Under the pieces are notes generated by a model. It did not search any database, was not told the origin of the DNA, and saw nothing but the letters and a program-made list of their open reading frames with translations. A stretch of DNA of 64,000 nucleotides from assembly GCA_028673005.1 (NCBI GenBank), contig CM054115.1, positions 4,075,501-4,139,500 on the forward strand. Reading direction: 5' to 3'. This stretch comes from Tanypteryx hageni (lineage: Eukaryota > Arthropoda > Insecta > Odonata > Petaluridae). The translations under genes were made by a program, and so were the position numbers. This document shows, in pieces, positions 32,961 through 43,819 of this stretch; position 1 is the stretch's first letter; every line of letters begins with the position of its first letter.

Positions 32961-33475
32961 ATTCAAGTTTTACTGTTCGGTTTAAAATAAAATTGCATTG
33001 CAAATGACTACCTATTCTATGCTACGTAATATGGTTAACAAAGAATACTTTGGTGTATTATTTATATAATACGACCCATTTTCATTTCCATTAATAGAAT
33101 CTCGGGAATGAATTAAATCTTATAACGTCATTTCTTATGGAAGTACGTGTTCCAAATAGCACCATTTCAGTTAGCACTCGATTTTCCTGGCACCAATTAA
33201 GAACGTTAATCGGGGAGTGGGTGTGTACAAGTTGTCGGTGCTTGTGTACTTCAAGCATTAAAAAAAACACCATACACCACGATATAAACACGTAAATAAA
33301 CCAACGTGACAGCACTTGAACTACACAGAGCCCATTTAAACAAGATGATAGCTTTCATTTTCTGCAAAATTAAGGCATCTATCCAGAATTTCTAAATTCT
33401 TTGGCAATCGGATTCGCGTCCAAGTTTTCCAATTTCAAGTTTCATGGCTCAGATCGCCCTTTTTAAGCAATAACT
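32961..33475. repeat. Repeat-family DNA flanking the intact RTE (left side)
   Basis: No gene. The stretch near 33225-33475 (ACAAGTTGTCGGTGCTTG; ATGGCTCAGAT) resembles 51200-51300 (ACGAGTTGTCGGTGGTTG; GTGGCTCAGAT), where no RTE is present. Confidence 0.55.
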
Positions 33476-33487
33476 ATAATCATCATT

Positions 33488-36400
33488 CCCTCCCTAAGGA
33501 CTGCATAACCTTACAGAGGTGGGAGGGTTTGTGTACTCTTACGAACCAAAGAGCTATGCCGGCGGGAGATAATTCTCCTGGTAGGGCCATCCAAGCCGGA
33601 AAGGTCTGAGGGGAAGAGTCAGACTAAGAAGCAGTCTTGGGGGTTTTACATCCCCCTGTGCAAGGGTAGCAGCTTGCACAGTACCTCTGTAGGTGGTGAT
33701 CATGTGGATCTGAACAGCTACAGATGGGTAATCACTCTGTGAAACTGCGATGAGGAAAGCAAGGGGAAACTACCTCATTATATTTCCCATGATAGGCTGA
33801 AAAGCTGAAATACCTCTATGGATCTTTCTGGGGTAAAATATTCCGGAGGTAAAATAGTCCCCCAATCGGATCTCCGGGTGGGGACTACCCTAGGGGATGC
33901 ACAGAGGAAATTTAACATTAATAGGAAAGCAAGTGGTGAGAAATTAAGAATAGGCACATGGAATGTTAGGACTATGAATTCAGGGGGTAAACTAGAGAAC
34001 ATAAAAAGGGAAATGAGAAGGAATAATGTAGGTATAGTAGGTCTTAGCGAAGTTCGGTGGGAAGGAGAAGGCGAGATAAATTCAGACGAATTTAAGATTA
34101 TTTACTCAGGAGGGGAGAAAAAGGAAAGGGGAGTGGGGATTATAATGAGAAAAGAGATAGCTGAAAGAATTAGCAAGGTAGTGACAGTTAATGATAGATT
34201 AATAGCCGTAAAACTTCAGATGGAGCCAGTGGAAATGCTTATAATTCAAGTGTATATGCCAACAACTAATGCTGGCGACGACGAAGTAGATGAAATCTAT
34301 GAACAGATTATGGAGATATTGGAGGAGGAGGGAAAAGGAAGGATCACCACCATAGTAATGGGAGATTGGAACAGTGTAGTCGGAGAGGGACAGGAAGATA
34401 ACATAGTGGGAAAATATGGACTAGGGAAGAGAAATGAAAGAGGGGATAAACTTGTGGAATTCTGCCATAGAAATAGATTAATTGTAACTAATACATGGTT
34501 TAAGCATCACCAGCGGAGACTTTACACATGGAGAAGCCCAGGAGACCAGAGACGATACCAGATAGATTACATACTAGTCAATGAAAGATTTAGAAATAGC
34601 ATTAAAAATGTGAAAACACTACCAGGGGCAGATATCGATTCTGACCACAACCTTTTGGTGGCAAATATACAATGTAGACTGAAGAGCGTTAAGAGAAACG
34701 TAAGAGTTAACAAGAAATGGAACTTAGAGGAACTCCTTAAAAACAAGGAGGCTATCATGACTGAGCTGGAGGAAAGGTTGGGGGAGAGAGATGAAGAAAA
34801 TAAGAAGAATGTAGATGAGGAGTGGAGATACATCCATAGCAACATTAAAGATGTAATGGAAAAGAAGGTAGGAAAGATAACGGGTGAAAGAAACAAAAAA
34901 CCCTGGATCACAGCAGCCATGCTGCAAAAAATGGAAGAGCGGAGAAAGTGGAAGAACATAAACACTGAAGAAGGCCAAAGAAAGTACAAGGAGTTAAATA
35001 ATGCTTTAAGAAGGGAAACAGATAAAGCCAGAGAACAGTGGATAAATGAGAAATGCGAGGAGATTGTCGAATGTGAAAGAATTTGTAGAACAGACCTCAT
35101 GTATAGCAAAGCAAGGGAACTATTCAAGAAAAAAGCAAGAAAGATAGGACGTAAAGGAATCATGAACAAAAGTGGTAAAATAGTCTCGGAGCCAGAGAAT
35201 GTAAAGAATGTGTGGAAAGAATACATTGAGGTGCTGTGTGACAAAGAAGGAAAGCCAAGAAATATTGAATTAAATGAAGAAGAGGATGTAGAAGAAGATC
35301 AGCTAGGACCAAGTATTCTCGAGTCTGAAGTTAAAAGAGCAATTGATGACATGAAAATAAGGAAGGCTGTTGGGAGTGATGATATACCCGTGAACGTTCT
35401 TAAGGTTTTGGGGTCTAAAGCAGTTAAGCAACTCACAAAATTTTTTAACCAAGTATATGATACTGGCGTATGGCCTGAAGATTTTTTAGATGTTGTGATG
35501 GTACCACTGGAGAAAAAGAACAATGCAAAATGTTGTAAGGATTACAGAACTATTAGTTTAATTTCTCATACAGCTAAAGTTCTAACCAGAATAATAACCA
35601 AAAGAATTGAATGTAAAATAGAAAAGGAGCTGCAAGATAATCAGTTTGGTTTTAGAAGAGGAAGGGGGACTAGAGATGCTATAGGATGTATGAGGATCAT
35701 GATAGAAAGAGCGCTAGAAGTCAATAAAGATATGTATTTTTGTTTTGTAGATTGGGAGAAAGCTTTTGACCGAGTGAAATGGGATAAGATGCTGGGTATT
35801 TTAAACAAAATAGGAATAGATTGGAAAGATAAAAGACTGCTTAAAAACCTTTACTTTGATCAAAAGATTAGAGTCAGGGTTGAAGGAGAAGAAACAGAAA
35901 GTACTTCAATAGGGAGGGGAATGAGGCAGGGATGTCCTATTTCACCAGCGATATTTAATATGTATGCAGAAACAATAACAGAAGAAGCGTTGATGGAAGA
36001 GAAAGGATTTAAGATAGGAGGTGAAAGTATTACCACCATTAAATACGCAGATGATCAGGGCTTAATAGCAGAAGGCGAGAAAGAGCTTCAGAGGATGACA
36101 GACAGACTAGCTGAGGTTGGCCAACAATATGGAATGAAGATCAATACAGAAAAAACAATAGTCATGGTGGTTTCAAAGGAACATAAAGAATTAAATATAA
36201 TGGTAAATGGCCAAAAATTGGAACAAGTAAGTAGTTTCAAATATCTCGGCAGTATTTTAGCACAGGATGGAAGTAGTACACAGGACATCAGAAGTAGGAT
36301 TGCAATGGCAAAAGCAGCATTTAACGAGAAGAAGGAGCTTCTCACAAGCAAGAAAATAAATCTAGAAACAAGGAAGAAATTAGCAAAATGCTACATATGG

Positions 36401-36817
36401 AGCATAGCTCTTTATGGTGCAGAGACGTGGACGATAAGGAGAAAGGAGGAAAAATATTTAGAAAGTTTTGAGATGTGGGTATGGAGAAGAATGATGAAAG
36501 TGAAATGGACAGAGAGGAAGAGAAACGAAGAAGTATTAGAAATGGTGGGAGAAGATAGGATGCTAATAAAAACAATCAGGAAAAGAAAAGCAAATTGGAT
36601 AGGGCACATATTGAGAAGACAGTGTTTACAAAGGACGATCTTAGAAGGAAAAATTAGTGGAAGAAGAGGAAGATTGAGAAAAAGAATAGGAATATTAGAT
36701 AATATAAAGCAGGGATATACTACTTATAGAGGTATAAAAGAGGCTTCTTGGGAGAGAGAGAAATGGAGGCAGCGATTTAGTTCAAACCTGTCTTCGGACA
36801 GAAGCATGATGATGATG
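33488..36817 (+). mobile_element. RTE-type LINE, copy 3, full length with target duplications
   Basis: The element begins CCCTCCCTAAGGACTGCATA and ends with a 3' hairpin (CTGTC-TTCG-GACAG, 36788-36801) and a (GATGAT)-type tail, as RTE elements do. The 12 bp word ATAATCATCATT occurs on both sides (33476-33487, 36818-36829) as target duplication. A related locus at 51281-51306 has the same flanks with only one copy of the word and no element. About 330 bp of 5' untranslated sequence precedes the ORF. Confidence 0.9.
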
Positions 36818-36856
36818 ATAATCATCATTAAGACTATAGCTTATATGTTACTCTAA
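33818..36856 (+). CDS. RTE endonuclease/reverse transcriptase, uninterrupted ORF
   Basis: A single 1,012-codon frame. Endonuclease residues are visible: N49 (RIGTWNVRTM), E78 (GLSEVRW), D183/N185 (VMGDWNSVVG), D276-H277 (DIDSDHNLL). RT motifs follow: QFGFRRGRGTRDAI, CFVDWEKAFDRV (D645), MRQGCPISPAIFNMYAE, YADD at 743-746. The C-terminal block is RKRKANWIGHILRR. Single-ORF proteins of this size with endonuclease first are typical of the RTE clade and drive target-primed reverse transcription. ATG 33818 matches the start region of copy 2, though an earlier start cannot be excluded. The TAA stop of copy 1 (after RQQFS) is TCA here (36782-36784), so the frame runs through the hairpin and tail into flanking DNA and stops at 36856, adding about 24 residues. 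Otherwise it appears intact. Confidence 0.9.
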   Translation: MDLSGVKYSGGKIVPQSDLRVGTTLGDAQRKFNINRKASGEKLRIGTWNVRTMNSGGKLENIKREMRRNNVGIVGLSEVRWEGEGEINSDEFKIIYSGGEKKERGVGIIMRKEIAERISKVVTVNDRLIAVKLQMEPVEMLIIQVYMPTTNAGDDEVDEIYEQIMEILEEEGKGRITTIVMGDWNSVVGEGQEDNIVGKYGLGKRNERGDKLVEFCHRNRLIVTNTWFKHHQRRLYTWRSPGDQRRYQIDYILVNERFRNSIKNVKTLPGADIDSDHNLLVANIQCRLKSVKRNVRVNKKWNLEELLKNKEAIMTELEERLGERDEENKKNVDEEWRYIHSNIKDVMEKKVGKITGERNKKPWITAAMLQKMEERRKWKNINTEEGQRKYKELNNALRRETDKAREQWINEKCEEIVECERICRTDLMYSKARELFKKKARKIGRKGIMNKSGKIVSEPENVKNVWKEYIEVLCDKEGKPRNIELNEEEDVEEDQLGPSILESEVKRAIDDMKIRKAVGSDDIPVNVLKVLGSKAVKQLTKFFNQVYDTGVWPEDFLDVVMVPLEKKNNAKCCKDYRTISLISHTAKVLTRIITKRIECKIEKELQDNQFGFRRGRGTRDAIGCMRIMIERALEVNKDMYFCFVDWEKAFDRVKWDKMLGILNKIGIDWKDKRLLKNLYFDQKIRVRVEGEETESTSIGRGMRQGCPISPAIFNMYAETITEEALMEEKGFKIGGESITTIKYADDQGLIAEGEKELQRMTDRLAEVGQQYGMKINTEKTIVMVVSKEHKELNIMVNGQKLEQVSSFKYLGSILAQDGSSTQDIRSRIAMAKAAFNEKKELLTSKKINLETRKKLAKCYIWSIALYGAETWTIRRKEEKYLESFEMWVWRRMMKVKWTERKRNEEVLEMVGEDRMLIKTIRKRKANWIGHILRRQCLQRTILEGKISGRRGRLRKRIGILDNIKQGYTTYRGIKEASWEREKWRQRFSSNLSSDRSMMMMIIIIKTIAYMLL

Positions 36857-37439
36857 AATTTATGTAAAAATTAGGATATTTTGCGTGTTAGGATTATGGT
36901 TTCTTCATCCATGCCTTTTAGTATGTGTATAGATAAAAAAATTAATTTAAAATTATCACGTCATCGGTATATGTCATTGGCTGAAATCAAATGGATTATA
37001 ATGCAGTATAAGCATTAAATCAATGTTCTTAAAGTATGGAAAATTAATTCCCATTGAAAGACAATGGAGTCGTTGGTATGGTAGTTAATATTTTTCATTG
37101 TTGAAGACCAAAAGCAATTTTATAATTAAAATAAACTTTTTGCACATTTTCAGCATGGATTTGAATTCTGTCTTTAAGAAAAATAAAGTTAATTCTTTCA
37201 TCCATGGTGTGGTGCATCTTCTGACTTTGTATCTTAATTGTAAATAATTTATAAAGCAATTTTATATAGCACTGCACAGTTTTCAATGCTTTTCTTATGG
37301 GTGTTTAAAGTTGGATATTGTGCTCAAAAACACCTCTTAAATATAACTTTTTCTGAAATTTTGGATTTTTCCCCAAGGTTGTAACCAATGACCTATATTC
37401 CTACCCAATTTCAGCTCTGTAGCACTTCTAGAAGTACCT

Positions 37440-37440
<1 letters not shown>
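36830..37440. repeat. Repeat family R, right flank of the RTE
   Basis: AT-rich non-coding DNA. Pieces recur elsewhere: TATTTTGCGTGTTAGGATTA (36878-36897) appears inverted at about 51930-51950; GCTTTTCTTATGGGTGTTTA (about 37290) appears inverted near 45205-45225; and the end (TTTCAGCTCTGT... TCTAGAAGTACCTTA) matches 38530-38570. This is a dispersed family of unknown nature. Confidence 0.55.

Positions 37441-37487
<47 letters not shown>
37441..37487. repeat. (TA)n microsatellite
   Basis: A TA array directly precedes the solo PLE terminal repeat. Confidence 0.95.
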
Positions 37488-37490
<3 letters not shown>

Positions 37491-37952
37491 CTAAAGGAAA
37501 AGAAAAGGTAGTGATGAGGGTGGCAACAAGGTGTTGAGGGAAGCCCAGCGGACACTCACCAAGTTGAGGACCAAGCTGGCAGGCTGCTGGGGGCGTCGAA
37601 GAGACACGTAAAACACACGAACACAAAAACACACGCAAGCTTATCGGGCCTATGCCCTTCTTCAGCGAAAGAGTAACGTAAAGTGACACACTGGGCGGGG
37701 AATGACAGGGTGATGTGGGAAGGTTGATGATTGGAGGAGGTGGGGAGTAGGAGGGGTGGATAGCCAATAAAGAGGGAGTGTGATGAGGTAGAGTGCGAAT
37801 AGTTACAAAGTAACAAGGAGACATTGTAAGGGGGCTAATAGGGTTAGCGGAGGTTGAGGCCAGGCGGAGAGAAAGAGTCGAGAAGATGGATATGTGCTAG
37901 TTCCCAGTGTCGGAGAAGGGGGGCAGAAGTGTCATAGGGTAAAGCACGAATA
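37488..37952 (-). repeat. Solo Penelope-like terminal segment with decayed hammerhead
   Basis: Nearly the same as 21280-21740: the last PLE codons (ELAHIHLLDSFSPPGLNLR, then stop) and the 3' untranslated region. The hammerhead region reads CTGAAGA (37665-37659), GGGC...GCCC, then GATA instead of GAAA (37645-37642). It is bounded by TA arrays (37441-37487 and about 37953-37972). No RT domain accompanies it. Confidence 0.8.
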
Positions 37953-37972
37953 ATATATATATATATATATAT

Positions 37973-38570
37973 ACACATACACGAGTAAACGGTGCTTGCT
38001 TATTGCAAGCATTGGTGCCCTATAACCACCACACCAAATTTCATTCCTCCTACTTGATGTTTTCCCTTTGCTTTTCAATGTCACGTTCTGAGAGAGACGT
38101 CATGACACTAAGCTACTTTTCAGTTCGGGGCACTAAGCTCTGGTTCAGTTTTATTAACACGTAAAATAAATTCCCGAAGAAAAGCAGTGTCTCGTAGTCA
38201 TGACAGAAATATTGTTATAAATTTTATAAAATCCCATTTTTATGCAGTAAAAATCGAATAATTGGACTAATTCGACACAGATTCGTGTTCTACTTTCAGG
38301 AAAAATAATCTTTGTTCTTTTTCCCATCTTCTGATTCAGGTCCGGAGTTTGTACCTTAATTAAAAGTAATTTAAAAATGAAATTATAAAAAGTCTTGTAT
38401 GGATTTAAATGGTTTTCTAATGGTACTTGAAAATGAACGTTTTGGGGTGTAAAAGACCCCATTGTAAGGGGAAATTTTGGAATTTTCGATTTTTCCTGAT
38501 GATTTTGGACCAACACCAAGGTTCCCTCCAAATTTCAGCTCTGTGGAAATTCTAGAAGTACCTTAGGTTT
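37973..38570. repeat. Repeat family R, further copy
   Basis: Non-coding. The end of this stretch (about 38525-38570) matches the end of 36830-37440. It contains a GGGGTGTAAAAGACCCC hairpin (about 38446-38462) like those inside the piggyBac termini. Confidence 0.5.
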
Positions 38571-38710
<140 letters not shown>

Positions 38711-38960
38711 CAGCTTACGGAAAAGGAAAGGTAAAAGGGATATATGGATGGCAACAAGATGTTGGGATGAGGAAGCCCAGTAAACACTCACCGATCGGTC
38801 GACTTCAAGTTGGCGAGGCCCTGGGGATGTCGAAGCGACACATGTAAAATAACACTAAAAACAACACAGAAACATAACGTAGAAGCTTTCTGAAAGATTC
38901 CTTCTTCAGCTAGCGAGAGAGACAACTCCCAACATCTTGTTGCCATCTATATATATATAT
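38711..38960 (-). repeat. PLE terminal repeat (palindrome-arm type) with hammerhead core
   Basis: It matches the left arm of the 16860-17128 palindrome as a single copy. Minus strand: CTGAAGA (38909-38903), weak stem II, GAAA (38890-38887), AGCT palindrome, T, then CTAC; CTAG upstream of the core pairs with it for three base pairs. Short inverted copies of CAACA(A/T)GATGTTGG-like sequence lie at both ends (about 38750 and 38930). Confidence 0.65.
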
Positions 38961-40345
38961 GTATAATATATCCTCCGTAAGAAGCAGCTATTTATCTTTT
39001 TGAACATTTATTATGATTTTTAAGTACTTTATAGGATTGTTGAGAAAATTAATAAAGTTACGCACTACAATGCTGCTCCTATTATTCCTTCTATGACCCC
39101 AACTCCCACTCAGCAGCATGGACCAAATGGTACTGTATCTCATAAACGGTGCGTTTATCGATATATAATCATATGAACTTTTCTCTTTATTTTGAACCGC
39201 TTAACAAGCTCCCGAAGTTTTCAGAGTTATTTCCGTATCACCCTGTATATCCTAATATATCTACCATAAATATCTTGAAGAATGTTTGTTTGTTTGTGAA
39301 TTTATAACGCAACAACTACAGAACGTAGAAGCAAGAAAAATGTGTCATTTTAACCACAATAAAAAGTTAACACATTCCATGCGGGCGCAAATTTGTTTAC
39401 CATATGTACACACACACACTATTTGAACAATGTCTAGAACTACAAAATAAAGAACTCGACAAATTACTCATCTGCCATGGGGGTATATCATGCTAACGTT
39501 AAATGCAGTGAAAGTGTTAAGTACTTATTTTGTGAATTTGTTTTTTAAGTATAGTTGACCCACGCTATCCACAGGAATCACCAAGGGTGATAAAACCACA
39601 AATACTGAAACCAAGGATGTATGGGAAAAAGAGGGTTCAGTTCCTTTTATTGGCAATTGAAATAAACTTATTTGTTTTAAATATCTTATAAACAGCAATT
39701 AACAGCCTTTTACAATGAGTATGAAGCAATAACAAATACCATTACATACAACTGTACCTTCAAAAAGATATGACCCTGACATTGTGAGTCATTTATTATA
39801 ACCATCCTCCTACCAAGACCTGCACAAGGATAATTTATAAAGTGTGCTACTTATAAAATAATACTGAAAATATGTTTCGAGGGTTTAGCTGGACTGGTTC
39901 TTTCTTTCTGATTGTTTGGCATTTTCTAGAATTCCTTCGGAATTAATCCCATCTTATCTACATTCCTTTACAACATATACAATTTTAGGTATGTAAAAAC
40001 CTTGAATTTATGAAAGCGGATTCCCTGCCATCAAGTGGTATCCATTTCTTTCAAGACTTTTTTACTAAAGGCATAATTTGTCCTCACAAATTTGATAAAT
40101 TATTTGATTTTCTCGTTTTGCAGATTCTTGTACAAAAATTTTGCAATTTTATTTGGTCTTTCTTCTTCTTGCATTGTCATTCAAAAGAAACATTCAGACA
40201 CTTTACACTTGGAGATATTTCATTATTTCTTGATGAATAAGTTTGTGTCACTGCGTTTATGAAGTTATGAATGCAGTACATTACTATTGAAAATTGATAC
40301 ATTAATGGTATTTATTCTAAAGATTACATATTTTCTATTCCATAG
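38961..40345. other. Remainder of the large intron, no gene
   Basis: AT-rich. TATAGTTGACCCACGCTATC at 39549 looks like a Tigger/pogo-type terminus after TA, but I found no partner. The open stretch 40010-40240 has no recognised motif. The region ends in the acceptor at 40345. Confidence 0.4.
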
Positions 40346-40656
40346 GTGTATATGTTTGTGAAATTATCCCGGTGCCTGGAGGTTTGACAATGGAGATATC
40401 AACACTGCAGGTGGAATTCATCCTTAGGGCTGTGGCTACATCAGCTTTCCAGGCACCAAGTGCTCTGTTACAGGCAGATCCAAGCTTGGGTGGAGGAAGT
40501 TCGTCGCTGGTGTCACCACTACCCTCTTCACAACCACTGCACCTGCCATTTTACCCAGCTGTTATTGTGCATCCACAAACTATCCAACTGAGCAGTGGTC
40601 GTCCCTCTTCTTCTCTAACAGTCACTGGTTCTCCATCTGTCCTTGGACATGTCGAG
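40346..40656 (+). CDS. Internal exon, probable gp210 homologue (C-terminal region)
   Basis: Bounded by TTCTATTCCATAG (acceptor) and GTCGAG|GTGAGT (donor at 40657), the exon reads in phase with 5608-5914: GVYVCEIIPVPGGLTMEIST, VEFILRAVATSAFQAPSALL, a serine/glycine-rich insert, then LPFYPAVIVHPQTIQLSSGR and LTVTGSPSVLGHVE. The final part, a hydrophobic 'FYPxxxVxPxxIxLS' strand followed by 'VTG...VLxxLEV', resembles what I remember of vertebrate gp210 just before its transmembrane segment. The exon is 311 bp, unbroken, and leaves in phase 0. The next exon is not in the window, so the following intron would exceed 23 kb. The gene name is an inference from remembered sequence; the exon structure is seen directly. 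Confidence 0.65.
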
Positions 40657-41090
40657 GTGAGTCTACATATGCATTTCACATGTACAGCAACTTCTCATTA
40701 TTTGTCGCCTTGTTGATCACAATTTTGTTAATTTATTTGCTAGAGAATCATCGAGCTTGTCTTATTGCTGAATGCAATTTTCTGGATAAGCACACAAGTA
40801 TCAAAATTAAGTACAAGTATCCTCTCTTTAGGTATCTTCAATAGCCATAACAAGGTAATAAACGAGTGAGACAAGAATTGCATAGCAAATTATATGTGCT
40901 TTTTTCTTGTTTTAGGATTATGATATCATATGATATAATATCTTTCATTGAGATCACCATTTTTATAATACAGGATTATTCTAAAGTAGCTTTACAACTT
41001 TATGTGCTGATAGCAGCTTGATGATAATGGGAGTGGGAGTAGTATTGGCACTGAATGAGAGCCATGATTGTCAAGTTTTTTTCCTAGCGG
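40657..41090. other. Downstream intronic DNA, nothing recognised
   Basis: AT-rich, no motif found. Confidence 0.4.
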
Positions 41091-41141
41091 TTTTAAGTGT
41101 GTCAGCTGCCCACCAGAGGCACTGCTGTAACATCAACAGAA

Positions 41142-41603
41142 ATGGTGGATTTCACCGGTGCTGAGAAAGCACAGTGTATCTTTAGGTTTGAGGATACCAA
41201 GTCTGCAACACAAGTGCAGAGAAGATTTCACACTCGTTACAACAGAAAGCCTCCGAGTAGACCATTTTTGTATGAATGCCACAGAAATCTCATGAATACC
41301 GGTTGATGTGTGCATCATGCAAAGAAAACAGGCAGGCCGAGTGTGAGCAGGTGGATTGGACGTGGGGGTCCCATTGCTTGGCCTCCACGGTCACCAGACT
41401 TTACACCAATGGACTTCTATCTTTGGTGTTATGTCAAGGGCAGTGTTTATCAATCACCATTACCAACGAATGTGGATGAACTGAAGATCAGAATCTCTGC
41501 TGCCATATCACAAGTCACCACTGAAACGTAGCTATGGGAGGAGCTGGAGTTATACTGGGATGTTTGTTGAATAATCTCTGGTGCTCATATTGAAAATTTG
41601 TAG
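41142..41603 (+). pseudogene. mariner/Tc1-like transposase with DUF4817-type HTH, internal deletion
   Basis: The N-terminus MVDFTGAEKAQCIFRFEDTK and VQRRFHTRYNRKPPS is the helix-turn-helix found in many arthropod mariner-like proteins. After KKTGRPSVS the sequence jumps to RWIGRGGPIAWPPRSPDFTP, then MDFYLWCYVKGSVY and a degraded WEELE...WDVC...GAHIE end, the last catalytic block and C-terminus of the same family. The middle of the protein with the first two catalytic acidic residues is gone, and a frameshift lies near 41300. It is a deletion derivative. Confidence 0.75.
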
Positions 41604-42597
41604 CCCATCATAAACTTGAGGTGTTACTCTTTAATGTGATGTATTGCATTAATTCATTTTCATAAGTATACAGGATGAATACATTGTCGAAGATGTTAAG
41701 CTACTTTATAATAACTCTATATAGTGGAGGGGTTGGAAACCTTTTCCATATGGGTGGCCGCATTCGTTGTTGTAAATGCCTTGGAAGTCACGAGAGCTTC
41801 GGCGGGCCAGATAAATGTTTTACTCGGAAGTTACTTAGAAATTCTGTGGTCACATAGTAGTGTAAATAATTTACTAGCATTAAATTTTACTGAAAAGAAA
41901 CCTGGTGAGTCCAGCACAAGACTTTCACCACACAGTACAATGAATATAATTGCAATTGTATTTATGAGTTGCACTCGTTATGTGTCCTCAAGAATAATTA
42001 TTGACAATTACACTCTTGAATAATTTTTAAATACTGGAATAATTTTCACAGTGAAAAAACAATAAGTAAACAAAATTGTTATTTGTTGCTATGGATAACA
42101 AAATATCAATGCACCATTAAAATTACTGTTGATGGTGCTGGGATCACTGTCAATATTTACAATAAAAATTATTTACAAAATATTATGCTAGGTGGCATTA
42201 GGATAATTTTTATCCCAATTAAAATTACTCTTGGTTGCGTAGGCATCAACATCAACAATTGAAAAATGTTATCATAGCAATGGAAGGAAAGGTATTGCTT
42301 AACAAATTCAGACAAATAATCAAAATACAGTAAAACCCCTTATTTACACTCTTCTAGGGAAAGTGTAAATTGCGGGAAAAGGAAAAATAGCTAAACCAGT
42401 TTTACTTTTAAACTCGTTCATTTGTTACAGTAAGACTAACAATAAAATCAGTGCTAAAAGAGCAAAGTTTATAAAGAGTAAATCTATTTAATCATTTACA
42501 TAACCAGCATACTTTTTAATAATATTAATATTAAAATATATGCCGAATTAAAATGCTAGTATAGTATGCTTGGGTTTCCATTGCATTATCCATATTA
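41604..42597. other. AT-rich DNA with possible MITE termini
   Basis: GGGGTTGGAAACCTTTTCCA at 41728 followed by GGGTGGCCGC resembles a hAT-type terminus, but no partner was found. ACAGTAAAACCCCTTATTTA at 42329 is a pogo/Tigger-type terminus shared with 25662 and 57951. No coding sequence. Confidence 0.4.
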
Positions 42598-43817
42598 CCG
42601 TATCTGCCCGAATAGAAGCCGACCCCACGAAATTTTCCAACATTTTTTGGCAAAAAAAGTATTTTCGTAAATTTTATGCTTAAGTGTACCAGACATGCAC
42701 GCACAACCTAGAATACATTATACATTACATCTATATAATTATATACGTTCCATGTAAAGTTTTATTAGGTATTATTACTGTTAATTATAAATATAGTCAA
42801 CGCCGTTGCTCACACCTTACAATCAAATGTAAGTATATTTATTTATCTTACTGGAATTCAAACTGTTGCGCATCGAAAGCTGTCATCGAATTTGGCATGA
42901 TCGTCTACTTAGTCATTATACGCAATTTTAATAGATTCTATGAAAGAGGTTTCCAAGTTTTATTATTATTGCTGTTAATTATCAGATGAATTACAGTTAA
43001 CGCCATTGCTCACACCTTCGAATCAGACATATCTTATGTTAGTGGAATTCAAACAGTTGCGCATCGAAAGTCGTCATCGAATTTCGCGAATTGACTAAGC
43101 AGATGATATCGTCTGCCTAGTCAGTGTACGTACTTTTAATACATTCTATGAAAGAGGGTTTTAACATGCATACCAAAATGACAATGGCTATAGCAAAATA
43201 TAAAATAAACAAGAAAAATTAATATGAACTTCTTTTATACTGTCGGCTCCTAACTTTAACGTACCTGCCATTTAAATGATCCGTAAAAGCTACGACATCT
43301 GCTACATCTGAACTTTAAATCGATTGCAGCACCAAGAAGTGCAATTAAAACAAAGAGTTGAAGAGGTTTAGTGTAGTCAGAATTTGTAAAAACCTCTAAT
43401 AAGACCGGTGTTGGTATCTTAAGAACTCGTTGCAAATTATGATCAAAACGAATTTGCTGTAGCGTGCAATCATGCTATGAACCTGGTGGGTTGTTAAAAC
43501 TCGATTGTTTTATATACCGCCGTTTCCTTTGGATAAGAACCCATTTACTTTTAACTACGTGTTAAAATATATAAATAACCTTCAATAGCAATTTAAATTA
43601 CAGCGCTGGGCAATCGCTTTAAGAAGGGAGCGTTTTTCAGACATCGAGTGCCTTATCAGTGGAATATAGGAGGTATGCTATGGAAACAAGACATTTTTCA
43701 GCGATGGCGTCGTACAAGGATGCCAAATTTTTCCTCAGGCTCGCATTTAAGCCGAGGGTGATTTTTTTAACGATAGATTTTGACAAAAAGTATTGGCTTA
43801 TATTCGGGCAGATACGG
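42598..43817. mobile_element. pogo-type non-autonomous TIR element, 1.22 kb
   Basis: Left end CCGTATCTGCCCGAATAGAA (42598-42617); right end ...TATTCGGGCAGATACGG (43801-43817), inverted. TA flanks both ends (42596-42597, 43818-43819). Internally, ATTCAAAC(T/A)GTTGCGCATCG occurs twice (about 42856 and 43047) as part of a local duplication. No transposase motif. A partial second copy starts at 58796. Confidence 0.85.
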
Positions 43818-43819
43818 TA

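Noticed and set aside
34567..35244. Long minus-strand open frame opposite the RTE ORF
   Set aside because: It is an antisense shadow of the RTE coding sequence; its Ser/Phe/Leu-rich composition is explained by the Glu/Lys/Arg codons on the other strand.
40010..40240. Open frame of 76 codons shortly before the second exon
   Set aside because: No splice context, AT-rich codon use and no family resemblance.
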